From Phytophthora colocasiae (taxonomy: Eukaryota; Oomycota; Peronosporomycetes; Peronosporales; Peronosporaceae), in the NCBI GenBank assembly GCA_018806915.1, contig JAGKQI010000091.1, positions 1,240,001 through 1,304,000 on the forward strand: a DNA stretch of 64,000 nt. The letters run 5' to 3'. Positions 22,633 through 34,828 of this stretch are shown here, piece by piece. Both the position numbers and the translations under genes were made by a program. The notes under the pieces were generated by a model that was given only the letters and a program-made list of their open reading frames with translations, did not search any database and had not been told where the DNA came from. The first letter of the stretch is position 1. Every line of letters begins with the position of its first letter.

Positions 22633-23000
22633 TCGCAACTGCGTCCTCCACACGTGCTTGCTTCTCTTGTTGAAAGAGTGGCGTGGGAAGCGAGGCGAGG
22701 AGTCCATGTGTACATCTTGCTGGTGGCAGGAGTGTGCTCGCGGTTGTTGCTGCGTTTTAGCAGCGCTAATTTATTTCACACAGGCGCTCTGGATGCTGGA
22801 TGCTATTCGAGCGGGAAGTTTTGGTCTGCAGCAGCTGTGGATGCACGCACTAGAAGCTTGTTCGGGAGTACATGCATAACGGGCGTGGCGCACATACGGT
22901 ATGCAGAGAGTCGGCTTGTCCGTGTTGCTTGTCGTGACAGCAACTCAGCAGCTTGAAGAGGTGAGTGATAAGTATACGCTGCGCGTCGTATCGTACTGTA

Positions 23001-23062
<62 letters not shown>

Positions 23063-23162
23063 CAAGAGAAGGCAGGAGGCTGTGGCGATGTGGTAGAGCG
23101 CGATCGGAAGGAAGGCGAGAAAAGGGTGCGTCGGGGGTAGGTGTTTTTGTTGGGTTTGGCGT

Positions 23163-23248
23163 GGTATCTTGCCCGAGTGGTCTAAGGGGGCGGACTTAAG
23201 ATCCGCTAGACGTTACAGTCTGCGTGGGTTCAAATCCCACAGATACCA
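23163..23248 (+). tRNA. tRNA-Leu(UAA)
   Basis: Standard, TTCAAAT. GT run: 23620-23686. Confidence 0.93.
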
Positions 23249-23617
23249 TCGCAACTGCGTCCTCCACACGTGCTTGCTTCTCTTGTTGAAAGAGTGGCGT
23301 GGGAAGCGAGGCGAGGAGTCCATGTGTACATCTTGCTGGTGGCAGGAGTGTGCTCGCGGTTGTTGCTGCGTTTTAGCAGCGCTAATTTATTTCACACAGG
23401 CGCTCTGGATGCTGGATGCTATTCGAGCGGGAAGTTTTGGTCTGCAGCAGCTGTGGATGCACGCACTAGAAGCTTGTTCGGGGAGTACATGCATAACGGG
23501 CGTGGCGCACATACGGTATGCAGAGAGTCGGCTTGTCCGTGTTGCTTGTCGTGACAGCAACTCAGCAGCTTGAAGAGGTGAGTGATAAGTATACGCTGCG
23601 CGTCGTATCGTACTGTA

Positions 23618-23687
<70 letters not shown>

Positions 23688-23787
23688 CAAGAGAAGGCAG
23701 GAGGCTGTGGCGATGTGGTAGAGCGCGATCGGAAGGACCGCGAGAAAAGGGTGCGTCAGGGGTAGGTGTTTTTGTTGGGTTTGGCGT

Positions 23788-23872
23788 GGTATCTTGCCCG
23801 AGTGGTCTAAGGGGCGGACTTAAGATCCGCTAGACGTTACAGTCTGCGTGGGTTCAAATCCCACAGATACCA
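23788..23872 (+). tRNA. tRNA-Leu(UAA), four-G variant
   Basis: 85 nt, TTCAAAT. Leader subtype GTCAGGGG, shared with the copies at 26138 and 40369, which are also four-G. Shortest GT run of the array: 24244-24264. Confidence 0.78.
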
Positions 23873-24365
23873 TCGCAACTGCGTCCTCCACACGTGCTTG
23901 CTTCTCTTGTTGAAAGAGTGGCGTGGGAAGCGAGGCGAGGAGTCCATGTGTACGTCTTGCTGGTGGCAGGAGTGTGCTCGTGGTTGTTGCTGCGTTTTAG
24001 CAGCGCTAATTTATTTCACACAGGCGCTCTGGATGCTGGATGCTATTCGAGCGGGAAGTTTTGGTCTGCAGCAGCTGTGGATGCACGCACTAGAAGCTTG
24101 TTCGGGGAGTACATGCATAACGGGCGTGGCGCACATACGGTATGCAGAGAGTCGGCTTGTCCGTGTTGCTTGTCGTGACAGCAACTCAGCAGCTTGAAGA
24201 GGTGAGTGATAAGTATACGCTGCGCGTCGTATCGTACTGTATCGTGTGTGTGTGTGTGTGTGTGGCAAGAGAAGGCAGGAGGCTGTGGCGATGTGGTAGA
24301 GCGCGATCGGAAGGAAGGCGAGAAAAGGGTGCGTCGGGGGTAGGTGTTTTTGTTGGGTTTGGCGT

Positions 24366-24451
24366 GGTATCTTGCCCGAGTGGTCTAAGGGGGCGGACTT
24401 AAGATCCGCTAGACGTTACAGTCTGCGTGGGTTCAAACCCCACAGATACCA
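24366..24451 (+). tRNA. tRNA-Leu(UAA)
   Basis: Standard, TTCAAAC. The following unit is only 504 bp because about 125 bp of body, including the TTTT hairpin, is deleted near 24576. GT run: 24732-24768. Confidence 0.93.
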
Positions 24452-24729
24452 TCGCAACTGCGTCCTCTTCACGTGCTTGCTTCTCTTGTTGAAAGGGTGG
24501 CGTGGGAAGCGAGGCGAGGAGTCCATGTGTACATCTTGCTGGTGGCAGGAGTGTGCTCGCGGTTGTTGCTGCGTTTACTAGAAGCTTGTTCGGGGAGTAC
24601 ATGCATAACGGGCGTGGCGCACATACGGTATGCAGAGAGTCGGCTTGTCCGTGTTGCTTGTCGTGACAGCAACTCAGCAGCTTGAAGAGGTGAGTGATAA
24701 GTATACGCTGCGCGTCGTATCGTACTGTA

Positions 24730-24769
<40 letters not shown>

Positions 24770-24869
24770 CAAGAGAAGGCAGGAGGCTGTGGCGATGTGG
24801 TAGAGCGCGATCGGAAGGAAGGCGAGAAAAGGGTGCGTCGGGGGTAGGTGTTTTTGTTGGGTTTGGCGT

Positions 24870-24955
24870 GGTATCTTGCCCGAGTGGTCTAAGGGGGCGG
24901 ACTTAAGATCCGCTAGACGTTACAGTCTGCGTGGGTTCAAACCCCACAGATACCA
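24870..24955 (+). tRNA. tRNA-Leu(UAA)
   Basis: Standard, TTCAAAC. GT run: 25327-25405. Confidence 0.93.
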
Positions 24956-25324
24956 TCGCAACTGCGTCCTCCACACGTGCTTGCTTCTCTTGTTGAAAGA
25001 GTGGCGTGGGAAGCGAGGCGAGGAGTCCATGTGTACGTCTTGCTGGTGGCAGGAGTGTGCTCGTGGTTGTTGCTGCGTTTTAGCAGCGCTAATTTATTTC
25101 ACACAGGCGCTCTGGATGCTGGATGCTATTCGAGCGGGAAGTTTTGGTCTGCAGCAGCTGTGGATGCACGCACTAGAAGCTTGTTCGGGGAGTACATGCA
25201 TAACGGGCGTGGCGCACATACGGTATGCAGAGAGTCGGCTTGTCCGTGTTGCTTGTCGTGACAGCAACTCAGCAGCTTGAAGAGGTGAGTGATAAGTATA
25301 CGCTGCGCGTCGTATCGTACTGTA

Positions 25325-25406
<82 letters not shown>

Positions 25407-25506
25407 CAAGAGAAGGCAGGAGGCTGTGGCGATGTGGTAGAGCGCGATCGGAAGGAAGGCGAGAAAAGGGTGCGTCGGGGGTAGGTGTATTTTTTAGGTT
25501 TGGCGT

Positions 25507-25592
25507 GGTATCTTGCCCGAGTGGTCTAAGGGGGCGGACTTAAGATCCGCTAGACGTTACAGTCTGCGTGGGTTCAAACCCCACAGATACCA
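25507..25592 (+). tRNA. tRNA-Leu(UAA)
   Basis: Standard, TTCAAAC. GT run: 25964-26036. Confidence 0.93.
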
Positions 25593-25961
25593 TCGCAACT
25601 GCGTCCTCTTCACGTGCTTGCTTCTCTTGTTGAAAGAGTGGCGTGGGAAGCGAGGCGAGGAGTCCATGTGTACGTCTTGCTGGTGGCAGGAGTGTGCTCG
25701 TGGTTGTTGCTGCGTTTTAGCAGCGCTAATTTATTTCACACAGGCGCTCTGGATGCTGGATGCTATTCAGGCGGGAAGTTTTGGTCTGCAGCAGCTGTGG
25801 ATGCACGCACTAGAAGCTTGTTCGGGGAGTACATGCATAACGGGCGTGGCGCACATACGGTATGCAGAGAGTCGGCTTGTCCGTGTTGCTTGTCGTGACA
25901 GCAACTCAGCAGCTTGAAGAGGTGAGTGATAAGTATACGCTGCGCGTCGTATCGTACTGTA

Positions 25962-26037
<76 letters not shown>

Positions 26038-26137
26038 CAAGAGAAGGCAGGAGGCTGTGGCGATGTGGTAGAGCGCGATCGGAAGGAAGGCGAGAAAAGG
26101 GTGCGTCAGGGGTAGGTGTTTTTGTTGGGTTTGGCGT

Positions 26138-26222
26138 GGTATCTTGCCCGAGTGGTCTAAGGGGCGGACTTAAGATCCGCTAGACGTTACAGTCTGCGTG
26201 GGTTCAAATCCCCCAGATACCA
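26138..26222 (+). tRNA. tRNA-Leu(UAA), four-G and T-stem variant
   Basis: 85 nt. The T-stem 3' strand reads CCCCC instead of CCCAC, so one T-stem pair is lost. GTCAGGGG leader subtype. GT run: 26590-26648. Confidence 0.7.
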
Positions 26223-26587
26223 TCGCAACTGCGTCATCCACAAGTGCTTGCTTCTCTTGTTGAAAGAGTGGCGTGGGAAGCGAGGCGAGAGTCCATGTGT
26301 ACATCTTGCTGGTGGCAGGAGTGTGCTCGCGGTTGTTGCTGCGTTTTAGCAGCGCTAATTTATTTCACAGGCGCTCTGGATGCTGGATGCTATTCAGGCG
26401 GGAAGTTTTGGTCTGCAGCAGCTGTGGATGCACGCACTAGAAGCTTGTTCAGGAGTACATGCATAACGGGCGTGGCGCACATACGGTATGCAGAGAGTCG
26501 GCTTGTCCGTGTTGCTTGTCGTGACAGCAACTCAGCAGCTTGAAGAGGTGAGTGATAAGTATACGCTGCGCGTCGTATCGTACTGTA

Positions 26588-26650
<63 letters not shown>

Positions 26651-26745
26651 AATAGAAGGCAGGAGGCTGTGTCGATGTGGTAGAGCGCGATCTGAAGGAA
26701 GGCGAGAAAAGGGTGCGTCGGGGTAGGTGTTTTTAGGTTTGGCGT

Positions 26746-26831
26746 GGTATCTTGCCCGAGTGGTCTAAGGGGGCGGACTTAAGATCCGCTAGACGTTACA
26801 GTCTGCGTGGGTTCAAACCCCACAGATACCA
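26746..26831 (+). tRNA. tRNA-Leu(UAA)
   Basis: Standard, TTCAAAC. GT run: 27200-27256. Confidence 0.93.
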
Positions 26832-27197
26832 TCGCAACTGCGTCCTCTTCACGTGCTTGCTTCTCTTGTTGAAAGGGTGGCGTGGGAAGCGAGGCGAGGA
26901 GTCCATGTGTACGTCTTGCTGGTGGCAGGAGTGTGCTCGTGGTTGTTGCTGCGTTTTAGCAGCGCTAATTTATTTCACACAGGCGCTCTGGATGCTGGAT
27001 GCTATTCGAGCGGGAAGTTTTGGTCTGCAGCAGCTGTGGATGCACGCACTAGAAGCTTGTTCGGGAGTACATGCATAACGGGCGTGGCGCACATACGGTA
27101 TGCAGAGAGTCGGCTTGTCCGTGTTGCTTGTCGTGACAGCAACTCAGCAGCGAAGAGGTGAGTGATAAGTATACGCTGCGCGTCGTATCATACTGTA

Positions 27198-27257
<60 letters not shown>

Positions 27258-27357
27258 CAAGAGAAGGCAGGAGGCTGTGGCGATGTGGTAGAGCGCGATC
27301 TGAAGGAAGGCGAGAAAAGGGTGCGTCGGGGGTAGGTGTTTTTTTTAGGTATGGCGT

Positions 27358-27442
27358 GGTATCTTGCCCGAGTGGTCTAAGGGGCGGACTTAAGATCCGC
27401 TAGACGTTACAGTCTGCGTGGGTTCAAACCCCACAGATACCA
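27358..27442 (+). tRNA. tRNA-Leu(UAA), four-G variant
   Basis: 85 nt, TTCAAAC. GT run: 27816-27872. Confidence 0.78.
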
Positions 27443-27813
27443 TCGCAACTGCGTCCTCCACACGTGCTTGCTTCTCTTGTTGAAAGAGTGGCGTGGGAAG
27501 CGAGGCGAGAGTCCATGTGTACGTCTTGCTGGTGGCAGGAGTGTGCTCGTGGTTGTTGCTGCGTTTTAGCAGCGCTAATTTATTTCACACAGGCGCTCTG
27601 GATGCTGGATGCTATTCGAGCGGGAAGTTTTGGTCTGCAGCAGCTGTGGATGCACGCACTAGAAGCTTGTTCGGGGAGTACATGCATAACGGGCGTGGCG
27701 CACATACGGTATGCAGAGAGTCAGCTTCATCCGTGAATTGCTTGTCGTGACAGCAACTCAGCAGCTTGAAGAGGTGAGTGATAAGTATACGCTGCGCGTC
27801 GTATCGTACTGTA

Positions 27814-27873
<60 letters not shown>

Positions 27874-27973
27874 CAAGAGAAGGCAGGAGGCTGTGGCGAT
27901 GTGGTAGAGCGCGATCGGAAGGAAGGCGAGAAAAGGGTGCGTCGGGGGTAGGTGTTTTTGTTGGGTTTGGCGT

Positions 27974-28059
27974 GGTATCTTGCCCGAGTGGTCTAAGGGG
28001 GCGGACTTAAGATCCGCTAGACGTTACAGTCTGCGTGGGTTCAAACCCCACAGATACCA
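27974..28059 (+). tRNA. tRNA-Leu(UAA)
   Basis: Standard, TTCAAAC. GT run: 28431-28493. Confidence 0.93.
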
Positions 28060-28428
28060 TCGCAACTGCGTCCTCTTCACGTGCTTGCTTCTCTTGTTGA
28101 AAGGGTGGCGTGGGAAGCGAGGCGAGGAGTCCATGTGTACGTCTTGCTGGTGGCAGGAGTGTGCTCGTGGTTGTTGCTGCGTTTTAGCAGCGCTAATTTA
28201 TTTCACACAGGCGCTCTGGATGCTGGATGCTATTCGAGCGGGAAGTTTTGGTCTGCAGCAGCTGTGGATGCACGCACTAGAAGCTTGTTCGGGGAGTACA
28301 TGCATAACGGGCGTGGCGCACATACGGTATGCAGAGAGTCGGCTTGTCCGTGTTGCTTGTCGTGACAGCAACTCAGCAGCTTGAAGAGGTGAGTGATAAG
28401 TATACGCTGCGCGTCGTATCGTACTGTA

Positions 28429-28494
<66 letters not shown>

Positions 28495-28594
28495 CAAGAG
28501 AAGGCAGGAGGCTGTGGCGATGTGGTAGAGCGCGATCGGAAGGAAGGCGAGAAAAAGGGTGCGTCGGGGTAGGTGTTTTTGTTAGGTTTGGCGT

Positions 28595-28680
28595 GGTATC
28601 TTGCCCGAGTGGTCTAAGGGGGCGGACTTAAGATCCGCTAGACGTTACAGTCTGCGTGGGTTCAAACCCCACAGATACCA
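28595..28680 (+). tRNA. tRNA-Leu(UAA)
   Basis: Standard, TTCAAAC. Last copy before the inversion. Its GT run (29052-29099) is cut by the breakpoint. Confidence 0.93.
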
Positions 28681-29049
28681 TCGCAACTGCGTCCTCTTCA
28701 CGTGCTTGCTTCTCTTGTTGAAAGAGTGGCGTGGGAAGCGAGGCGAGGAGTCCATGTGTACGTCTTGCTGGTGGCAGGAGTGTGCTCGTGGTTGTTGCTG
28801 CGTTTTAGCAGCGCTAATTTATTTCACACAGGCGCTCTGGATGCTGGATGCTATTCGAGCGGGAAGTTTTGGTCTGCAGCAGCTGTGGATGCACGCACTA
28901 GAAGCTTGTTCGGGGAGTACATGCATAACGGGCGTGGCGCACATACGGTATGCAGAGAGTCGGCTTGTCCGTGTTGCTTGTCGTGACAGCAACTCAGCAG
29001 CTTGAAGAGGTGAGTGATAAGTATACGCTGCGCGTCGTATCGTACTGTA

Positions 29050-29100
<51 letters not shown>

Positions 29101-29155
29101 CCCACGCCACCCTTTCAACAAGAGAAGCAAGCACGTGAAGAGGACGCAGTTGCGA

Positions 29156-29241
29156 TGGTATCTGTGGGGTTTGAACCCACGCAGACTGTAACGTCTAGCG
29201 GATCTTAAGTCCGCCCCCTTAGACCACTCGGGCAAGATACC
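29156..29241 (-). tRNA. tRNA-Leu(UAA)
   Basis: Standard, TTCAAAC. Its 3' flank is cut 56 bp away by the inversion breakpoint. Confidence 0.93.
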
Positions 29242-29737
29242 ACGCCAAACCCAACAAAAACACCTACCCCCGACGCACCCTTTTCTCGCCTTCCTTCCGA
29301 TCGCGCTCTACCACATCGCCACAGCCTCCTGCCTTCTCTTGCCACACACACACACACACACACACACGATACAGTACGATACGACGCGCAGCGTATACTT
29401 ATCACTCACCTCTTCAAGCTGCTGAGTTGCTGTCACGACAAGCAACACGGACAAGCCGACTCTCTGCATACCGTATGTGCGCCACGCCCGTTATGCATGT
29501 ACTCCCGAACAAGCTTCTAGTGCGTGCATCCACAGCTGCTGCAGACCAAAACTTCCCGCTCGAATAGCATCCAGCATCCAGAGCGCCTGTGTGAAATAAA
29601 TTAGCGCTGCTAAAACGCAGCAACAACCACGAGCACACTCCTGCCACCAGCAAGACGTACACATGGACTCCTCGCCTCGCTTCCCACGCCACTCTTTCAA
29701 CAAGAGAAGCAAGCACGTGTGGAGGACGCAGTTGCGA

Positions 29738-29823
29738 TGGTATCTGTGGGATTTGAACCCACGCAGACTGTAACGTCTAGCGGATCTTAAGTCCGCCCCC
29801 TTAGACCACTCGGGCAAGATACC
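29738..29823 (-). tRNA. tRNA-Leu(UAA)
   Basis: Standard, TTCAAAT. Repeat run 3' of it: 29343-29367. Confidence 0.93.
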
Positions 29824-29923
29824 ACGCCAAACCCAACAAAAACACCTACCCCCGACGCACCCTTTTCTCGCCTTCCTTCCGATCGCGCTCTACCACATCG
29901 CCACAGCCTCCTGCCTTCTCTTG

Positions 29924-29969
<46 letters not shown>

Positions 29970-30338
29970 TACAGTACGATACGACGCGCAGCGTATACTT
30001 ATCACTCACCTCTTCAAGCTGCTGAGTTGCTGTCACGACAAGCAACACGGACAAGCCGACTCTCTGCATACCGTATGTGCGCCACGCCCGTTATGCATGT
30101 ACTCCCCGAACAAGCTTCTAGTGCGTGCATCCACAGCTGCTGCAGACCAAAACTTCCCGCTCGAATAGCATCCAGCATCCAGAGCGCCTGTGTGAAATAA
30201 ATTAGCGCTGCTAAAACGCAGCAACAACCACGAGCACACTCCTGCCACCAGCAAGACGTACACATGGACTCCTCGCCTCGCTTCCCACGCCACTCTTTCA
30301 ACAAGAGAAGCAAGCACGTGTGGAGGACGCAGTTGCGA

Positions 30339-30424
30339 TGGTATCTGTGGGATTTGAACCCACGCAGACTGTAACGTCTAGCGGATCTTAAGTCCGCCCC
30401 CTTAGACCACTCGGGCAAGATACC
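30339..30424 (-). tRNA. tRNA-Leu(UAA)
   Basis: Standard, TTCAAAT. Repeat run: 29925-29967. Confidence 0.93.
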
Positions 30425-30524
30425 ACGCCAAACCCAACAAAAACACCTACCCCCGACGCACCCTTTTCTCGCCTTCCTTCCGATCGCGCTCTACCACATC
30501 GCCACAGCCTCCTGCCTTCTCTTG

Positions 30525-30590
<66 letters not shown>

Positions 30591-30958
30591 TACAGTACGA
30601 TACGACGCGCAGCGTATACTTATCACTCACCTCTTCAAGCTGCTGAGTTGCTGTCACGACAAGCAACACGGACAAGCCGACTCTCTGCATACCGTATGTG
30701 CGCCACGCCCGTTATGCATGTACTCCCGAACAAGCTTCTAGTGCGTGCATCCACAGCTGCTGCAGACCAAAACTTCCCGCTCGAATAGCATCCAGCATCC
30801 AGAGCGCCTGTGTGAAATAAATTAGCGCTGCTAAAACGCAGCAACAACCGCGAGCACACTCCTGCCACCAGCAAGATGTACACATGGACTCCTCGCCTCG
30901 CTTCCCACGCCACCCTTTCAACAAGAGAAGCAAGCACGTGAAGAGGACGCAGTTGCGA

Positions 30959-31044
30959 TGGTATCTGTGGGGTTTGAACCCACGCAGACTGTAACGTCTA
31001 GCGGATCTTAAGTCCGCCCCCTTAGACCACTCGGGCAAGATACC
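30959..31044 (-). tRNA. tRNA-Leu(UAA)
   Basis: Standard, TTCAAAC. Body subtype ACATC/CGCGG. Repeat run: 30526-30588. Confidence 0.93.
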
Positions 31045-31539
31045 ACGCCAAACCCAACAAAAACACCTACCCCCGACGCACCCTTTTCTCGCCTTCCTTC
31101 CGATCGCGCTCTACCACATCGCCACAGCCTCCTGCCTTCTCTTGCCACACACACACACACACACACACGATACAGTACGATACGACGCGCAGCGTATACT
31201 TATCACTCACCTCTTCAAGCTGCTGAGTTGCTGTCACGACAAGCAACACGGACAAGCCGACTCTCTGCATACCGTATGTGCGCCACGCCCGTTATGCATG
31301 TACTCCCCGAACAAGCTTCTAGTGCGTGCATCCACAGCTGCTGCAGACCAAAACTTCCCGCTCGAATAGCATCCAGCATCCAGAGCGCCTGTGTGAAATA
31401 AATTAGCGCTGCTAAAACGCAGCAACAACCACGAGCACACTCCTGCCACCAGCAAGACGTACACATGGACTCCTCGCCTCGCTTCCCACGCCACTCTTTC
31501 AACAAGAGAAGCAAGCACGTGAAGAGGACGCAGTTGCGA

Positions 31540-31625
31540 TGGTATCTGTGGGATTTGAACCCACGCAGACTGTAACGTCTAGCGGATCTTAAGTCCGCCC
31601 CCTTAGACCACTCGGGCAAGATACC
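31540..31625 (-). tRNA. tRNA-Leu(UAA)
   Basis: Standard, TTCAAAT. Short repeat run: 31146-31168. Confidence 0.93.
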
Positions 31626-31725
31626 ACGCCAAACCCAACAAAAACACCTACCCCCGACGCACCCTTTTCTCGCCTTCCTTCCGATCGCGCTCTACCACAT
31701 CGCCACAGCCTCCTGCCTTCTCTTG

Positions 31726-31807
<82 letters not shown>

Positions 31808-32176
31808 TACAGTACGATACGACGCGCAGCGTATACTTATCACTCACCTCTTCAAGCTGCTGAGTTGCTGTCACGACAAGCAACACGGACAAGCCGACTC
31901 TCTGCATACCGTATGTGCGCCACGCCCGTTATGCATGTACTCCCCGAACAAGCTTCTAGTGCGTGCATCCACAGCTGCTGCAGACCAAAACTTCCCGCTC
32001 GAATAGCATCCAGCATCCAGAGCGCCTGTGTGAAATAAATTAGCGCTGCTAAAACGCAGCAACAACCACGAGCACACTCCTGCCACCAGCAAGACGTACA
32101 CATGGACTCCTCGCCTCGCTTCCCACGCCACTCTTTCAACAAGAGAAGCAAGCACGTGTGGAGGACGCAGTTGCGA

Positions 32177-32262
32177 TGGTATCTGTGGGGTTTGAACCCA
32201 CGCAGACTGTAACGTCTAGCGGATCTTAAGTCCGCCCCCTTAGACCACTCGGGCAAGATACC
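32177..32262 (-). tRNA. tRNA-Leu(UAA)
   Basis: Standard, TTCAAAC. Repeat run: 31727-31805. Confidence 0.93.
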
Positions 32263-32362
32263 ACGCCAAACCCAACAAAAACACCTACCCCCGACGCACC
32301 CTTTTCTCGCCTTCCTTCCGATCGCGCTCTACCACATCGCCACAGCCTCCTGCCTTCTCTTG

Positions 32363-32424
<62 letters not shown>

Positions 32425-32793
32425 TACAGTACGATACGACGCGCAGCGTATACTTATCACTCACCTCTTCAAGCTGCTGAGTTGCTGTCACGACAAGCAA
32501 CACGGACAAGCCGACTCTCTGCATACCGTATGTGCGCCACGCCCGTTATGCATGTACTCCCCGAACAAGCTTCTAGTGCGTGCATCCACAGCTGCTGCAG
32601 ACCAAAACTTCCCGCTCGAATAGCATCCAGCATCCAGAGCGCCTGTGTGAAATAAATTAGCGCTGCTAAAACGCAGCAACAACCACGAGCACACTCCTGC
32701 CACCAGCAAGACGTACACATGGACTCCTCGCCTCGCTTCCCACGCCACTCTTTCAACAAGAGAAGCAAGCACGTGAAGAGGACGCAGTTGCGA

Positions 32794-32879
32794 TGGTATC
32801 TGTGGGGTTTGAACCCACGCAGACTGTAACGTCTAGCGGATCTTAAGTCCACCCCCTTAGACCACTCGGGCAAGATACC
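32794..32879 (-). tRNA. tRNA-Leu(UAA), anticodon-stem variant
   Basis: 86 nt. One C-to-T change turns an anticodon-stem C:G pair into U:G (GTGGA instead of GCGGA), probably tolerated. Repeat run: 32364-32422. Confidence 0.87.
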
Positions 32880-32979
32880 ACGCCAAACCCAACAAAAACA
32901 CCTACCCCCGACGCACCCTTTTCTCGCCTTCCTTCCGATCGCGCTCTACCACATCGCCACAGCCTCCTGCCTTCTCTTG

Positions 32980-33015
<36 letters not shown>

Positions 33016-33384
33016 TACAGTACGATACGACGCGCAGCGTATACTTATCACTCACCTCTTCAAGCTGCTGAGTTGCTGTCACGACAAGCAACACGGACAA
33101 GCCGACTCTCTGCATACCGTATGTGCGCCACGCCCGTTATGCATGTACTCCCCGAACAAGCTTCTAGTGCGTGCATCCACAGCTGCTGCAGACCAAAACT
33201 TCCCGCTCGAATAGCATCCAGCATCCAGAGCGCCTGTGTGAAATAAATTAGCGCTGCTAAAACGCAGCAACAACCACGAGCACACTCCTGCCACCAGCAA
33301 GACGTACACATGGACTCCTCGCCTCGCTTACCACGCCACTCTTTCAACAAGAGAAGCAAGCACGTGTGGAGGACGCAGTTGCGA

Positions 33385-33521
33385 TGGCATCTGTGGGGTT
33401 TGAACCCACGCAGACTGTAACGTCTAGCGGATCTTAAGTCCGCCCCCTTAGACCACTCGGGCAAGATGTAACGTCTAGCGGATCTTAAGTCCGCCCCCTT
33501 AGACCACTCGGGCAAGATACC
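33385..33521 (-). pseudogene. tRNA-Leu(UAA) with 51-bp internal duplication
   Basis: 137 nt. The stretch from the 5' acceptor end through D-arm, anticodon and part of the variable arm (51 bp) is present twice in tandem. The 3' acceptor strand also has one change (GGCATCT on the plus strand). Repeat run: 32981-33013. Confidence 0.9.
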
Positions 33522-34017
33522 ACGCCAAACCTAAAAAAAAACACCTACCCCCGACGCACCCTTTTCTCGCCTTCCTTCCGATCGCGCTCTACCACATCGC
33601 CACAGCCTCCTGCCTTCTCTTGCCACACACACACACACACACACACACACGATACAGTACGATACGACGCGCAGCGTATACTTATCACTCACCTCTTCAA
33701 GCTGCTGAGTTGCTGTCGACAAGCAACACGGACAAACCGACTCTGCATAACGTATGTGCGCCACGCCCGTTATGCATGTACTCCCCGAACAAGCTTCTAG
33801 TGCGTGCATCCACAGCTGCTGCAGACCAAAACTTCCCGCTCGAATAGCATCCAGCATCCAGAGCGCCTGTGTGAAATAAATTAGCGCTGCTAAAACGCAG
33901 CAACAACCACGAGCACCTCCTGCCACCAGCAAGACGTGATACATGGACTCCTCGCCTCGCTTACTACGCCACTCTTTCAACAAGAGAATCAAGCACGTGT
34001 GGAGGACGCAGTTGCGA

Positions 34018-34154
34018 TGGTATCTGTGGGGTTTGAACCCACGCAGACTGTAACGTCTAGCGGATCTTAAGTCCGCCCCCTTAGACCACTCGGGCAAGAT
34101 GTAACGTCTAGCGGATCTTAAGTCCGCCCCCTTAGACCACTCGGGCAAGATACC
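34018..34154 (-). pseudogene. tRNA-Leu(UAA) with 51-bp internal duplication
   Basis: 137 nt with exactly the same 51-bp duplication as the neighbouring copy, so the altered unit itself was copied. Body 3' of it (33710-33950) has several indels. Repeat run: 33624-33650. Confidence 0.9.
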
Positions 34155-34600
34155 ACGCCAAACCTAAAAAAAAACACCTACCACCGACGCACCCTTTTCT
34201 CGCCTTCCTTCCGATCGCGCTCTACCACATCGCCACAGCCTCCTGCCTTCTCTTGCCACACACACACACACACACACACACACAAAGCGAGGCGAGGAGT
34301 CCATGTGTACATCTTGCTGGTGGCAGGAGTGTGCTCGCGGTTGTTGCTGCGTTTTAGCAGCGCTAATTTATTTCACACAGGCGCTCTGGATGCTGGATGC
34401 TATTCGAGCGGGAAGTTTTGGTCTGCAGCAGCTGTGGATGCACGCACTAGAAGCTTGTTCGGGGAGTACATGCATAACGGGCGTGGCGCACATACGGTAT
34501 GCAGAGAGTCGGCTTGTCCGTGTTGCTTGTCGTGAACTCAGCAGCTTGACTCAGAGCGTGATAAGTGATAAGTATACGCTGCGCGTCGTATCGTACTGTA

Positions 34601-34644
<44 letters not shown>

Positions 34645-34743
34645 CAAGAGAAGGCAGGAGGCTGTGGCGAGGTGGTAGAGCGCGATCGGAAGGAAGGCGA
34701 GAAAAGGGTGCGTCGGGGTAGGTGTTTTTGTTGGGTTTGGCGT

Positions 34744-34828
34744 GGTATCTTGCCCGAGTGGTCTAAGGGGCGGACTTAAGATCCGCTAGACGTTACAGTC
34801 TGCGTGGGTTCAAATCCCACAGATACCA
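34744..34828 (+). tRNA. tRNA-Leu(UAA), four-G variant
   Basis: 85 nt, TTCAAAT. The unit to its left starts at the inversion breakpoint and has an altered stretch near 34535-34570. GT run that follows: 35200-35282. Confidence 0.78.

Larger units (their letters stand above)
11456..29099 (+). repeat. tRNA-Leu array, first rightward block
   Basis: 28 complete tRNA loci, mostly 578-640 bp apart. Unit layout: tRNA; about 120 bp without any TTT; a hairpin GCTGC-GTTTTA-GCAGC; the rest of the body; GTGAGTGATAAGTATAC; (GT)n; a spacer with TTTTTG about 25 bp before the next tRNA. Sequence variants alternate (CCACAC or CTTCAC about 18 bp after the tRNA; ACGTC or ACATC in the body). The block ends inside a GT run at an inversion breakpoint. 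Confidence 0.96.
29100..34284 (-). repeat. tRNA-Leu array, inverted block
   Basis: Nine tRNA loci on the minus strand with (CA)n instead of (GT)n. The left edge joins a GT run to TCCCACGCC. The right edge joins a CA run to AAGCGAGGCG. Flipping the block restores a continuous GT run and the unit sequence GTGGGAAGCGAGG, so this is a simple inversion of about 5.18 kb. Confidence 0.93.
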
